A stretch of DNA of 64,000 nucleotides from Aquamicrobium lusatiense (GTDB lineage: Bacteria > Pseudomonadota > Alphaproteobacteria > Rhizobiales > Rhizobiaceae): NCBI RefSeq assembly GCF_014201615.1, contig NZ_JACHEU010000005.1:124001-188000 (forward strand). Direction: 5' to 3'. Position numbers and translations under genes: made by a program. Under the pieces are notes generated by a model that worked only from the letters and a program-made list of their open reading frames with translations, was not told the DNA's origin and did no database searches. Shown piece by piece: positions 54,845 through 63,281 of this stretch (position 1 is the first letter of the stretch; each line of letters begins with the position of its first letter).

Positions 54845-56923
54845 ATGAACAACTGGTCGCTTTCCTTTGAGCCGCTGCTTTCATGGCCCCTTCTGGCGGC
54901 CGTGTTCATTCCGCTGACCCTGCTGGCGCTTGCCGGCCTGTTCCTGCGCCAGCGCGGCGCGGTCATGCGCGCCATTGCGCTGGCTGCGCTCGCCGCCGCC
55001 CTGCTCAACCCGGTGCTGCTGGATGAGGAGCGCGAGCCCCTGCAAAGCGTCGTCGCACTCGTTGTCGACCGCAGCCAGAGCCAGTCCATCGGCGAGCGCG
55101 AACAGCAGGCCGAAGCTGCCCTTGCCGGCATGAAGGAGCGCCTCGCCCGTTTCGGCCAGTTCGATGTGCGCGTCGTCGAGACGGGCCGCAGCGACACTGT
55201 TGCCGGCGACCGCACCGAAACGCGGCTTTTCTCGGCGTTGCAGAACGCATTCCGCGACGTGCCCAACTCCCGCATCGCCGGTGCCGTGATGATCACCGAC
55301 GGTCAGGTGCATGACGTGCCCGCCACCGCGCCCGATTTCGACGCGCCGCTCCATGCCCTGATCACCGGCCATGAGGGCGAGAAGGATCGCCGCATCCGCT
55401 TCGAGAAGGCCCCGCGCTTCGGCCTCGTCGGCAAGCCGCTCGACATGACCTACCGGGTCCTCGCCACCGACGGAAAGCAGGGCACGGTCGATGTCAACGT
55501 CGCCATCAACGGCAGGCAGGCAGGCGTCACGCAGGCGCAGGTCGGTCGCGAAATGCCCCTGCAGATCATCGTCCCTAATGCCGGCCGCAACATCATCGAG
55601 CTGTCCATCCCCGTGGAGGACGGCGAACTCACCGACACCAACAACCGCACCATTGCGCTGGTGGACGGCATCCGCGAGAACCTGCGCGTGCTGCTGGTGT
55701 CGGGCGAGCCCCATGCGGGCGAGCGCACCTGGCGCAACCTGCTGAAGTCGGACGCCTCGGTGGATCTCGTCCACTTCACCATTCTGCGCCCGCCGGAAAA
55801 GCAGGATGCGACGCCGATCCACGAATTGTCGCTGATCGCCTTCCCGACGCGCGAGCTGTTCGTCGAAAAGATCAACGAATTCGATCTCATCATCTTCGAC
55901 CGCTACCAGCACCGCGACGTGCTGCCGGTTCTCTATTACGATTACATCGCCGAATATGTCGAAAACGGCGGCGCCCTGCTGATCGCGGCCGGCCCCGAAT
56001 ATGCCGGCTACAGCACCATCGCCAACACGCCGCTGATGTCCGCCCTGCCCGCCATGCCGACCGGGGACGTCATCGACAAGGCTTTCTACCCGCGCCTGAC
56101 CGAACTCGGCCAGCGCCATCCGGTGACGCGCGGGCTCGACGGCTCGGCCAGCGAGCCGCCACGCTGGGGCCGCTGGTTCCGCACCGTGCGCATCGAGAAC
56201 CCGCAGGGCGAGGTGGTCATGAAGGGGGCGGACGAGCAGCCGCTGCTCCTGCTCGACCGCAAGGGCGAAGGCCGCGTCGGCATGCTTTTGTCCGATCAGG
56301 GCTGGCTGTGGGCGCGCGGCTACGAGGGCGGCGGCCCGCATGTGCAGCTCTACCGGCGCCTCGCCCACTGGCTGATGAAGGAGCCGGAACTTGAGGAGGA
56401 AAGGCTGACCGCGGACGGGCGCGGCATGGTGCTGGACATCCGCCGCCAGACGATGAGTGAGGAACCCGGCCCCGTGCAGGTGACGACCCCATCGGGCAAG
56501 ACGGTCGATGTGCGGCTCTCCCAGTCCGAACCGGGCATCTTCACCGGCAGCCTCGAGACCGGCGAAATCGGCCTCTATCAGGTCGCCAATGGCGACCTGT
56601 CCACCCTCGCCCATGTCGGTCCGGTGAATTCGCCGGAATTTACCGATGTGCTCTCAACGCCCGACAAGCTGAAGCCGGTGGCCGAAGCGGTCGGCGGCAG
56701 CGTGCGCCGGCTGGCGGGCTCCGATCCGGCGGGCGTCGACCTGCCCTCGGTGGTGCCGGTGCGCCCCTCCGCGCAGGCATCCGGCAATGACTGGATCGGC
56801 CTGCGCAACACGGAAGACAGCGTGCTGAAATCCGTCAGCAGCGTGCCCTTGTTCGGCGGTTTCCTCGGCCTCGGCCTGCTTCTGCTGGCGCTTGGCGGCA
56901 TGTGGTATCGCGAAGGGCGCTGA
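54845..56923 (+). CDS. Membrane protein with VWA-like and glutamine-amidotransferase-like regions
   Basis: The 692-residue protein has two N-terminal membrane segments (about 10-30 and 38-57), a VWA-like region with ALVVDRSQSQS (DxSxS) at about 73-82, and a middle region resembling class I glutamine amidotransferase/ThuA-like folds (about 270-480; VLLVSGEPHAGERTWRNLLKSD, LLIAAGPEYAGYS). A C-terminal membrane segment lies at 670-690. No catalytic Cys is obvious in the amidotransferase-like part, so it is probably non-enzymatic. It starts four bases after the DUF4159 gene and ends the MoxR operon. Confidence 0.8.
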   Translation: MNNWSLSFEPLLSWPLLAAVFIPLTLLALAGLFLRQRGAVMRAIALAALAAALLNPVLLDEEREPLQSVVALVVDRSQSQSIGEREQQAEAALAGMKERLARFGQFDVRVVETGRSDTVAGDRTETRLFSALQNAFRDVPNSRIAGAVMITDGQVHDVPATAPDFDAPLHALITGHEGEKDRRIRFEKAPRFGLVGKPLDMTYRVLATDGKQGTVDVNVAINGRQAGVTQAQVGREMPLQIIVPNAGRNIIELSIPVEDGELTDTNNRTIALVDGIRENLRVLLVSGEPHAGERTWRNLLKSDASVDLVHFTILRPPEKQDATPIHELSLIAFPTRELFVEKINEFDLIIFDRYQHRDVLPVLYYDYIAEYVENGGALLIAAGPEYAGYSTIANTPLMSALPAMPTGDVIDKAFYPRLTELGQRHPVTRGLDGSASEPPRWGRWFRTVRIENPQGEVVMKGADEQPLLLLDRKGEGRVGMLLSDQGWLWARGYEGGGPHVQLYRRLAHWLMKEPELEEERLTADGRGMVLDIRRQTMSEEPGPVQVTTPSGKTVDVRLSQSEPGIFTGSLETGEIGLYQVANGDLSTLAHVGPVNSPEFTDVLSTPDKLKPVAEAVGGSVRRLAGSDPAGVDLPSVVPVRPSAQASGNDWIGLRNTEDSVLKSVSSVPLFGGFLGLGLLLLALGGMWYREGR

Positions 56924-57018
56924 TCCCCAACGGGCGGAGTGACAAGCGCTTTCGTTGCGCCGGGACAGCAGGCCGCGTTTGTGCGACGTCAGACGATACC
57001 GTCTGACTGCAAAATACT

Positions 57019-58200
57019 TTACCGCCTGAGAACCGCCGTCAGCACATCGCGGATGCCAATGGAGCCCACGAAGCGCGACTGTTCGTCGAACAAGGCAACC
57101 GGGGCCGTCTGCGAGCGCTGCATGGCCAGCATCACCGTCTTCAGCGGCGTGCCGGGTGTCGCCCAGAACACCTGCGAGCAATCTTCCGGCAGCTTTTCCA
57201 CATCTTCGCAGGACACCCAGTCCGCCGGCTGGCCGTTGCGTTCTGCGGCGACGACCAGATCGTTGGCATCGAGCCGGAAGCGCGTCGTGGCGCGGCGGTC
57301 GAGCCACACCCAGCCGTCGGCGTCGTGATCGAGCTCGTGCTTCATGCGCATCACGTTCCATGCCGTCAGCACCGACAGCGGATTCACGTTCGCGATGAAG
57401 TCGCGCACATAGTCGTTCTGCGGCTTGAGAACGATATCCTCGGGCGTGCCAGTCTGGATGATGTGGCCACCCTCCATGATCGTGATGGTGGTGCCGATCT
57501 TCAGCGCCTCTTCAAGATCGTGCGACACGAAGATGATCGTCTTCTTCAGTTCACTCTGGAGTTGGAGCAATTCGTCCTGCAACTTGGTGCGGATGAGCGG
57601 ATCAAGCGCCGAGAATGGCTCGTCCATCAGCAGGATCGGCGCTTCGGTGGCGAAGGCGCGCGCCAGCCCGACCCGCTGCTGCATGCCGCCTGAAAGCTCA
57701 TGCGCATATTTGCCGGCCCATTGCTGGAGGCCGACCAGCTTGAGCTGGCGCGCAACGCGCTCGCGGCGCTCCGCCTCCGGCACCCCGGCAAGCTCCAGCC
57801 CGAAGCCGACATTCTCCTCCACCGTGCGCCAGGGAAGCAGGCCGAATTGCTGGAACACCATGGCGACTTTTTTCTGGCGCAGGTGGCGCAGCGTCGCGTC
57901 GTTGCAGTTGACGACATCGATCATGTCGTTGCCGTCGCGCACCAGAACCTCGCCGCGGCTGACGACGTTCAGGCGGTTGACGGCCCGCAGCAGCGTGGAT
58001 TTGCCGGAGCCCGAAAGTCCCATCAGCACGGATATGTCGCCTTCGCTGACGGCGAGGCTGGCGCCCGCGCAGCCAATTACCGCCCCGGTGCTGGCCAGCA
58101 CCTCGTCCCGCGTCGCTCCCTTGTCGATCATGTCGAGGGCGCGCGCAGTGTCCTTGCCGAACACGATGTCGACATTGCGAAATTCGACGGCGACCGTCAT
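57019..58200 (-). CDS. choV: Choline ABC transporter ATP-binding protein
   Basis: The 393-residue ATPase of the glycine betaine/choline type has Walker A GLSGSGKS at 61-68, signature LSGGMQQRVGLARAF, Walker B ILLMDEPFSALDP and a C-terminal CBS-like region (about 280-390). Long N-terminal VFGKDTARALDMIDKGATRDEV is typical of ProV/ChoV. With ChoW and ChoX it forms the high-affinity choline importer known from Sinorhizobium meliloti. ATGA overlap with choW. Confidence 0.92.
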   Translation of the reverse strand: MTVAVEFRNVDIVFGKDTARALDMIDKGATRDEVLASTGAVIGCAGASLAVSEGDISVLMGLSGSGKSTLLRAVNRLNVVSRGEVLVRDGNDMIDVVNCNDATLRHLRQKKVAMVFQQFGLLPWRTVEENVGFGLELAGVPEAERRERVARQLKLVGLQQWAGKYAHELSGGMQQRVGLARAFATEAPILLMDEPFSALDPLIRTKLQDELLQLQSELKKTIIFVSHDLEEALKIGTTITIMEGGHIIQTGTPEDIVLKPQNDYVRDFIANVNPLSVLTAWNVMRMKHELDHDADGWVWLDRRATTRFRLDANDLVVAAERNGQPADWVSCEDVEKLPEDCSQVFWATPGTPLKTVMLAMQRSQTAPVALFDEQSRFVGSIGIRDVLTAVLRR

Positions 58201-59051
58201 CGTGCGGCTCCTGCCCTGACGCGGCTCATCCGGTCGAGGATGATGGCTACGATGACGATGGCGAGGCCGGCTTCAAGCCCGAGCGGGATGTTGACCGAGT
58301 TCAGCGCCCGCACCACCGGCTTGCCGAGGCCGTTGGCGCCGATCAGCGCCGCGATCACCACCATCGACAGCGACAGCATGATGCATTGGGTAAGGCCGGC
58401 CATGATGGTGGGCAGCGCCGCCGGAAGCTCCACCTTCCACAGAAGCTGGCGTTTGGTGGCGCCGAAGGCCTCGCCCGCCTCGATCATCGGCCGGGGCACG
58501 GAGGTGATGCCGAGATGGGTGAGGCGGATGGGAGCCGGACATGCGAAGATCACCGTCACGATCATCCCCGGCGCAATGCCGAGGCCGAACAGGATGAGGA
58601 CCGGAATGAGATAGACGAATGTCGGCATTGTCTGCATCAGGTCGAGGATCGGCTGGAGGATGCGGTAGCCGCGTTCGTTATGCGCGGCCCAGATGCCGAT
58701 CGGCACGCCGATGGCCATGGAGGCGGCGGTCGCGCTGACCACCAGCACGAGCGTCTCGACCGTATCCTTCCAAAGCCCCTGATTGATGATGAAGCCAAAG
58801 CCCAGTGCCACGGCGAGCGCCAGTTTCCAGGAGCGTTGCAACCACCAGGCAAGCGCCGCGATCAAGAGCACCACGACCACGGGAGGGAACCACAGGAGCA
58901 TGCCGATGAGGCTCTGGAGAACCCACGTCACCCCGTCGGCGATCGCATCGAACAGCCACTCGAAATGGGTAGTCAGAAAGGTGAAGAACGACCTGCCCCA
59001 CTGTCCGACGGGGATCTTGAAGCTGGCGATGAACGCCGAGACAGGATCCAT
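58197..59051 (-). CDS. choW: Choline ABC transporter permease
   Basis: The 284-residue permease has about seven membrane segments and the loop PRPMIEAGEAFGATKRQLLWKVELPAALPTIMAGL that docks to the ATPase. It is ProW/ChoW-like. It overlaps choV by four bases and lies 92 bases after choX, with a hairpin in that gap that may lower expression relative to the binding protein. Confidence 0.92.
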   Translation of the reverse strand: MDPVSAFIASFKIPVGQWGRSFFTFLTTHFEWLFDAIADGVTWVLQSLIGMLLWFPPVVVVLLIAALAWWLQRSWKLALAVALGFGFIINQGLWKDTVETLVLVVSATAASMAIGVPIGIWAAHNERGYRILQPILDLMQTMPTFVYLIPVLILFGLGIAPGMIVTVIFACPAPIRLTHLGITSVPRPMIEAGEAFGATKRQLLWKVELPAALPTIMAGLTQCIMLSLSMVVIAALIGANGLGKPVVRALNSVNIPLGLEAGLAIVIVAIILDRMSRVRAGAAR

Positions 59052-59086
59052 GGTGCTCCCCGCTCTTCGTTTTTTGTTACGTCGAC

Positions 59087-59113
59087 GGTGGGCAGCAATT
59101 GCAGCCGCCCACC
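59087..59113 (-). other. Intercistronic hairpin between choX and choW
   Basis: GGTGGGCAGC (59087) and GCAGCCGCCCACC (to 59113) pair as an interrupted 9-bp stem about 30 bases past the choX stop on the minus strand. It is GC-rich and lacks an immediate U-run. Hairpins here commonly protect the mRNA of the binding-protein gene, giving an excess of ChoX. Confidence 0.55.
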
Positions 59114-59143
59114 ATTTGCGTCAGTTCCGTTATTCGCGGATCG

Positions 59144-60088
59144 TCAAAGGCCCAGTGCTGATTTCACGGCAGCATCTGCATCGCCGCCGTCGAAAGTGGT
59201 CACGCCCTGCAGCCACGGCGTGATGGCATCGGGGTTGGCTTTCAGCCACGCCGTTGCAGCAGCTTTCGGCTCGGCATTGTCATTGAGGATCGCGCCCATG
59301 ATCTCGTTCTCCATCGGCAGGGAGAAGACGAGGTTCTTCAGGAACGCCCCCATGTTCGGGCATTCGGTGGTGTAGCCGGCGCGCACATTGGTGAGAACCG
59401 TGGCACCGCCGTAATTGGGGCCGAACACGTCGTCGCCACCCTCAAGATACTTCATGTCGATGTTCGCGTTCATGGGATGCGGTTCCCAGCCGAGGAACAC
59501 GATATCCTGCTTCGAGCCCACGGCCTTCTGCACGGCGGCCAGCATGCCGGCCTCGGAGCTTTCCACCAGCTCTAAACCCGCGGTATCGAACTTGTTCGCC
59601 GAAATCATGTCGAGCACGACGCGGTTGCCGTCGTTACCGGCCTCGATGCCGTAAATCTTGTTGCCGAGCTTGTCCTTGAACTTCGCGATATCCTGAAAGC
59701 TCTTCAGCCCGGCTTCATAGGTGTAGGCCGGCACGGCCAGCGTGTACTTCGCCCCTTCCAGATTGGTCCCCACGGTGTCGACCGTGCCGTTTTCCTGATA
59801 AGGCTTGATGTCGGCTTCCATCGTCGGCATCCAGTTGCCGAGGAAGACGTCGATGTCCTTGGCGCTGAGCGAGGCATAAGTCACCGGCACCGAAAGCACC
59901 TGCACGTCAGGCTGATAGCCGAGCGCCTCCAGAATCACCGAAGCCGTTGCGGTGGTCGCGGTGATGTCGGTCCAGCCGACATCGGCGAAACGCACGGCCT
60001 TGCAACTGGCCGGCTCGGCCGCGAAGGCTGCGCCGCCTGCCGCTGCCGTGAAGACGAGCGACATGGCTATTGTTTTGAAGCTGGGCAT
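59144..60088 (-). CDS. choX: Choline-binding protein, periplasmic
   Basis: The 314-residue secreted protein (signal cut near AFAAE) is a ProX/ChoX-type substrate-binding protein. The aromatic choline cage seen in S. meliloti ChoX is conserved: W39 (DVGWTD), W86 (GNWMPT), a Tyr at 122 or 124 (PAYTY) and W201 (LGWEPH). The ATG at 60088 has GGGAG upstream. It is the first gene of choXWV. Choline feeds glycine betaine synthesis or catabolism; no bet genes are in view. Confidence 0.93.
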   Translation of the reverse strand: MPSFKTIAMSLVFTAAAGGAAFAAEPASCKAVRFADVGWTDITATTATASVILEALGYQPDVQVLSVPVTYASLSAKDIDVFLGNWMPTMEADIKPYQENGTVDTVGTNLEGAKYTLAVPAYTYEAGLKSFQDIAKFKDKLGNKIYGIEAGNDGNRVVLDMISANKFDTAGLELVESSEAGMLAAVQKAVGSKQDIVFLGWEPHPMNANIDMKYLEGGDDVFGPNYGGATVLTNVRAGYTTECPNMGAFLKNLVFSLPMENEIMGAILNDNAEPKAAATAWLKANPDAITPWLQGVTTFDGGDADAAVKSALGL

Positions 60089-60423
60089 CTTTTTCTCCCA
60101 TTCTGGCTCTTTGGCGGTGCCGGAGGCCCGCGGGGTTATGAGTTGTTTTAAGCCAAACATTATTCTCATTTCCTTTCAACCGGCGACACGGTCTCTCAGG
60201 CGCCGCGGACTTGCCGATCCACGACATATCGCGCGCAGGCAGTGGAAACGGCAGCCATTTGCGGGCACTTTCCACACAACCGATAATAAACCGGCGAAAA
60301 AGTACACAATTTCGGATTTTATCCTATATAGAGGCAATTCGCCGGGATTTTCCGCTGCCTCCGGGCCAGCCGAACCGTTTCGTATCCCATCCGTTTTCAT
60401 ATCAACAGAAAGAAGGAAGTTCA
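60089..60423. other. Divergent intergenic region choX-rpsU
   Basis: About 335 bases carry the leftward choX promoter and the rightward rpsU promoter. For rpsU, CTATAT at 60324-60329 fits the alphaproteobacterial -10 box, but the -35 (AGTACA) is poor. I found no protein-coding gene in it. Confidence 0.45.
60301..60329 (+). promoter_or_regulatory. Possible rpsU promoter
   Basis: A CTATAT -10 box (60324-60329) lies about 95 bases upstream of the rpsU start, in an AT-rich patch. The -35 position reads AGTACA, only a weak match to TTGACA, with 17 bases between. Confidence 0.3.
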
Positions 60424-60696
60424 TTGCAGGTACTTGTCCGTGATAACAATGTCGATCAGGCTCTGCGGGTCCTGAAGAAGAAATTGCAGCGCGAAGGCAT
60501 CTTTCGCGAAATGAAGGCGCGCCGCGCCTATGAGAAGCCTTCCGAGCGCCGCGGCCGTGAAAAGGCTGAAGCCGTCCGCCGGACGCGCAAGGCAGCTCGC
60601 AAGCTTGCCATTCGTGAGGGGCTGATCGCCGGGCCGGTGAAGAAGCCGCGCATGCCGGCTCGTCCGGCACGGCCGGCCGCACCCGCCGCTTCCTGA
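60424..60696 (+). CDS. rpsU: 30S ribosomal protein S21
   Basis: The 90-residue protein starts [60 protein letters not shown], the S21 core, and has a Pro/Ala/Arg-rich tail ([21 protein letters not shown]). The start codon is TTG at 60424 with AAGGA upstream; no ATG gives this N-terminus. A terminator lies at 60821-60854, and a palindromic repeat is inserted between the stop and that terminator. Confidence 0.94.
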   Translation: MQVLVRDNNVDQALRVLKKKLQREGIFREMKARRAYEKPSERRGREKAEAVRRTRKAARKLAIREGLIAGPVKKPRMPARPARPAAPAAS

Positions 60697-60703
60697 GCTT
60701 AGG

Positions 60704-60804
60704 GCATGCCACCCGAAAACGGGAACCTGTTTCGGGACAGCGACATGCGTAAAACAAGAACCTGGAGTGTCAAGGAGCTATCCTGAAAGATAGCGATATG
60801 CTTT
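60704..60804 (+). repeat. Rhizobiales-type palindromic intergenic repeat (copy B)
   Basis: An element of about 100 bases, with GCATGCCACCCGAAAAC and TTTCGGGACAGCGACATGC as inverted partners, then a second block GAGCTATCCTGAAAGATAGCGATATGCTTT. It aligns end to end with copy A at 36622. It lies eight bases past the rpsU stop, inside the 3' region. Confidence 0.7.
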
Positions 60805-60820
60805 GGTCCTGTTCGTTTTT

Positions 60821-60856
60821 CGCCCGCCTTGCGCATGCCGCAGGCGGGCGTTTTCG
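60821..60856 (+). terminator. Terminator of rpsU
   Basis: CGCCCGCCT and AGGCGGGCG form a perfect 9-bp stem around TGCGCATGCCGC, followed by TTTTCGTTTT. It lies about 125 bases past the rpsU stop, beyond the palindromic repeat. Confidence 0.83.
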
Positions 60857-60994
60857 TTTTCGCAGCCCGCGATACGCGCGCCAATCCTGCGTTTTTCCGT
60901 TGACGCATATCGCTTGCGCCTTTCCATGAAGCTGGGCCCTGCCTATATTCGCCGCTCGCAGAACGCGAACCTGTCCTGAACCGTGGAGAACCCG

Positions 60995-62083
60995 ATGGCG
61001 ACGCTGCAGAATTTCGACGCCGAAATTGCGAAGACCAAGCAGGCCGTCGAGGACATGCGCTCGCGCATCGAGCAGTCCGGTTCCGTGCTGGAAACGTTGG
61101 CCAAGGCCGACAAGACCATCGGCGACGCCAATTTCGACATCGAGAACGCCCGCATTCAGGACGTTCTGAACCAGCAGAAGGTGATGGAAGCCAACATTGC
61201 CGATCTCATCATCGGGCTGGAGGACGCCACCAACGTCTTCGGCACCGAGTTCGAGAGCATGAAGAACTATTCGGCATGGGAAAAGTTCATCGGCATCTTC
61301 TCGCGCCAGCGCCAGCAGCGGCTGCGTTCCGAGCGCGTGCGCAACATGTCGCTCGCCGGCAATCTTCAGGAACTGCTGACCAAGTCCGACACCATCGTCG
61401 GCATCCTCAAGGCGCAGAAGGACGTGCTCGACCAGCGCTACAAGACCTCAGAGGCGAGCCTTTCCACGGTGATCGAGCGCCGCAAGGCGACCATCGAGAA
61501 CCTCACCGCCACGCAAAAGCGCATCGAGGAACTGAACCCGCTGCTGCTCGACATCGAAAACCGCATCGCCGCGTCCACCAGCCAGAGCGAACGCACGGAG
61601 CTGGAAGGCGAGCGCTCGAAGCTGGCCACCGAATACAATGAGCGGCAGGCGAAGGAGCAGGAACTGCTGGCAGAGAGCCAGACGCTGGAACGCTATACGT
61701 CCATGTTCCAGACCTTCGTGGATTCGCTCAACAACCAGATCGCCGCGCAATCGACGCTCATCAACAAGCTGACCATCGATACCGAGCAGCGCATCGTGCT
61801 CTACAAGGCGCTGGAGGATTCGCTGAAGACCGCCGCCCAGCAGGACGTCGCCCACAAGATCAACACGCTGGGCTCGCGTGTCGACACCACGGCAGAAGAG
61901 ACGATGGCCGGGATCGGTGCGGCCGCACAGAAGCACATCGGCGACCTGCTCGAACTGCACGAGAAGAACATGGTGGCGACAGCCGACATCCAGCGCCGCA
62001 AGAAGCTGGCCGACGACGCCTTCGCGCGCCGCTTCGACGACGTGCTGCGCAAGCACAATGCCGCGGACTATGTGAAGGCATAG
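60995..62083 (+). CDS. Coiled-coil protein, possibly TelA/KlaA-like
   Basis: The 362-residue protein is almost entirely helical coiled coil, rich in Glu/Gln/Lys/Arg (AEIAKTKQAVEDMRSRIEQSGSVLETLAKADK; LESERS-type and AAQSTLINKLTIDTEQRIVLYKALEDSLKTAAQQDVAHKI). The general layout and the C-terminal part resemble the TelA/KlaA toxic-anion-resistance family, but the match is by eye and weak. No signal peptide or membrane segment. ATG at 60995 with GGAG upstream. It starts a run of three same-direction genes with gaps of about 20-30 bases. Confidence 0.55.
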   Translation: MATLQNFDAEIAKTKQAVEDMRSRIEQSGSVLETLAKADKTIGDANFDIENARIQDVLNQQKVMEANIADLIIGLEDATNVFGTEFESMKNYSAWEKFIGIFSRQRQQRLRSERVRNMSLAGNLQELLTKSDTIVGILKAQKDVLDQRYKTSEASLSTVIERRKATIENLTATQKRIEELNPLLLDIENRIAASTSQSERTELEGERSKLATEYNERQAKEQELLAESQTLERYTSMFQTFVDSLNNQIAAQSTLINKLTIDTEQRIVLYKALEDSLKTAAQQDVAHKINTLGSRVDTTAEETMAGIGAAAQKHIGDLLELHEKNMVATADIQRRKKLADDAFARRFDDVLRKHNAADYVKA

Positions 62084-62114
62084 GCCGGGGTGAAGGCATA
62101 GAACAGAGCCTTAC

Positions 62115-63260
62115 ATGAACGCCGAATCCGATGCCGCAGAGCGCTATTTCTCCTCCATTGCGGCGGCGCTGAACGGGCTGGAAGTGTTCCTGCGCGACGA
62201 CCGCTCGCCGCTCTACCGCCACGACATCGTCGCTTCCATAGTTGCCGAATATATTTCGCGGCTGGAAAAATCCTTTTCCTGCTGGCGCAACCGGCTGGAC
62301 TTTCAGGACAGCTTCCGCATCTCGCGCGCCGAAAGCGGATTTCCCGTCTTCCAGAACGTGCTGGAACTGGAAAACGACCGCCGCCAAGCCGAGGCGCGCC
62401 TCGCCACCATCCCACAGACGGATGAGCTGCGGCGGGAAATGGCCGATTTCATCCTGCGCAACAAGGAATTCCCCGCCGCGCTTCAGCGCTCCATGGCCGA
62501 GCGCCTCTATCTCGAAGGCGTCGGGGATGAAGAAACCTTCGGCCCCTTCTCGCTCGCCCAGACCGTCAAGGTTTCGGTCAACCCGAAATCGGGCCTGCCT
62601 TATTACCTCGTCCACTGGGCCAGCTTCGACGGCGCCGCCAACCTGCCGCTGGTCTATATGGCGACGGTGGAGGATTCGTCCGAAACCATCGTGCGCCAGC
62701 TCGTCGACAACGACCGCAAGCTGAACACCAAGGTGGAAATCCCCCTGCCGGTCGATGGCCTACTCAACCCTGAACTGGCGCACAGGTTCGACGACTTCAC
62801 CGAGCGCAATTCGGCCTATTCGCTGTCGCCGATCACCATCGCCAGCAATCTTGACAAGGATTTCGAGACGCTGCACCCTAAGCAGTTGCGGCGCGTGGTG
62901 CTGGGGCCGTTCTATTCGGCCGGCATCACCGAGAACAACTCGGTCGTCAACGAGGTGCTGGAGCGGGTGCGCAAGCCGGAAAACGCCTGGCTGCTGACGT
63001 GGACCGTACAGGAAGTGTTTTCCAGTGGCGAGAAGCCCGGCCGTCGGGGGCTGTTCTCCAGTTCCAAGACGACGCAGGAATTCCACATCGACACCGACGA
63101 TCTCGAAGCCACGCGGCAGGGCGTATCGGCTTACGAAAACCATGCGCTGGTTCCGCACGAGGCCTACCAGGCCCTCTATGCCGCCGGCGAGACACAGAAG
63201 ATTTTCGCGGGCTACAAGGTCCATATCCTGTCCAACGGGCAGGTGATCAGCGATGTCTGA
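62115..63260 (+). CDS. Uncharacterised protein, second gene of the run
   Basis: I do not recognise this 381-residue cytosolic protein. The first 150 residues are helical (ERYFSSIAAALNGLEVFLRDDRSPLYRHDIVASIVAEYISRLEKSFSCWRNRLDFQDS); then come beta-rich parts, with YYLVHWASFDGAANLPLVYMATVEDSSE and TWTVQEVFSSGEKPGRRGLFSSSKTTQEFHID. It has no membrane segment. It lies 31 bases downstream of the coiled-coil gene, so co-transcription is likely. It reads as a real gene, with consistent codon use and no overlap conflict. Confidence 0.7.
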   Translation: MNAESDAAERYFSSIAAALNGLEVFLRDDRSPLYRHDIVASIVAEYISRLEKSFSCWRNRLDFQDSFRISRAESGFPVFQNVLELENDRRQAEARLATIPQTDELRREMADFILRNKEFPAALQRSMAERLYLEGVGDEETFGPFSLAQTVKVSVNPKSGLPYYLVHWASFDGAANLPLVYMATVEDSSETIVRQLVDNDRKLNTKVEIPLPVDGLLNPELAHRFDDFTERNSAYSLSPITIASNLDKDFETLHPKQLRRVVLGPFYSAGITENNSVVNEVLERVRKPENAWLLTWTVQEVFSSGEKPGRRGLFSSSKTTQEFHIDTDDLEATRQGVSAYENHALVPHEAYQALYAAGETQKIFAGYKVHILSNGQVISDV

Positions 63261-63281
63261 AATCAGCCAAGCGGAGGCTCC

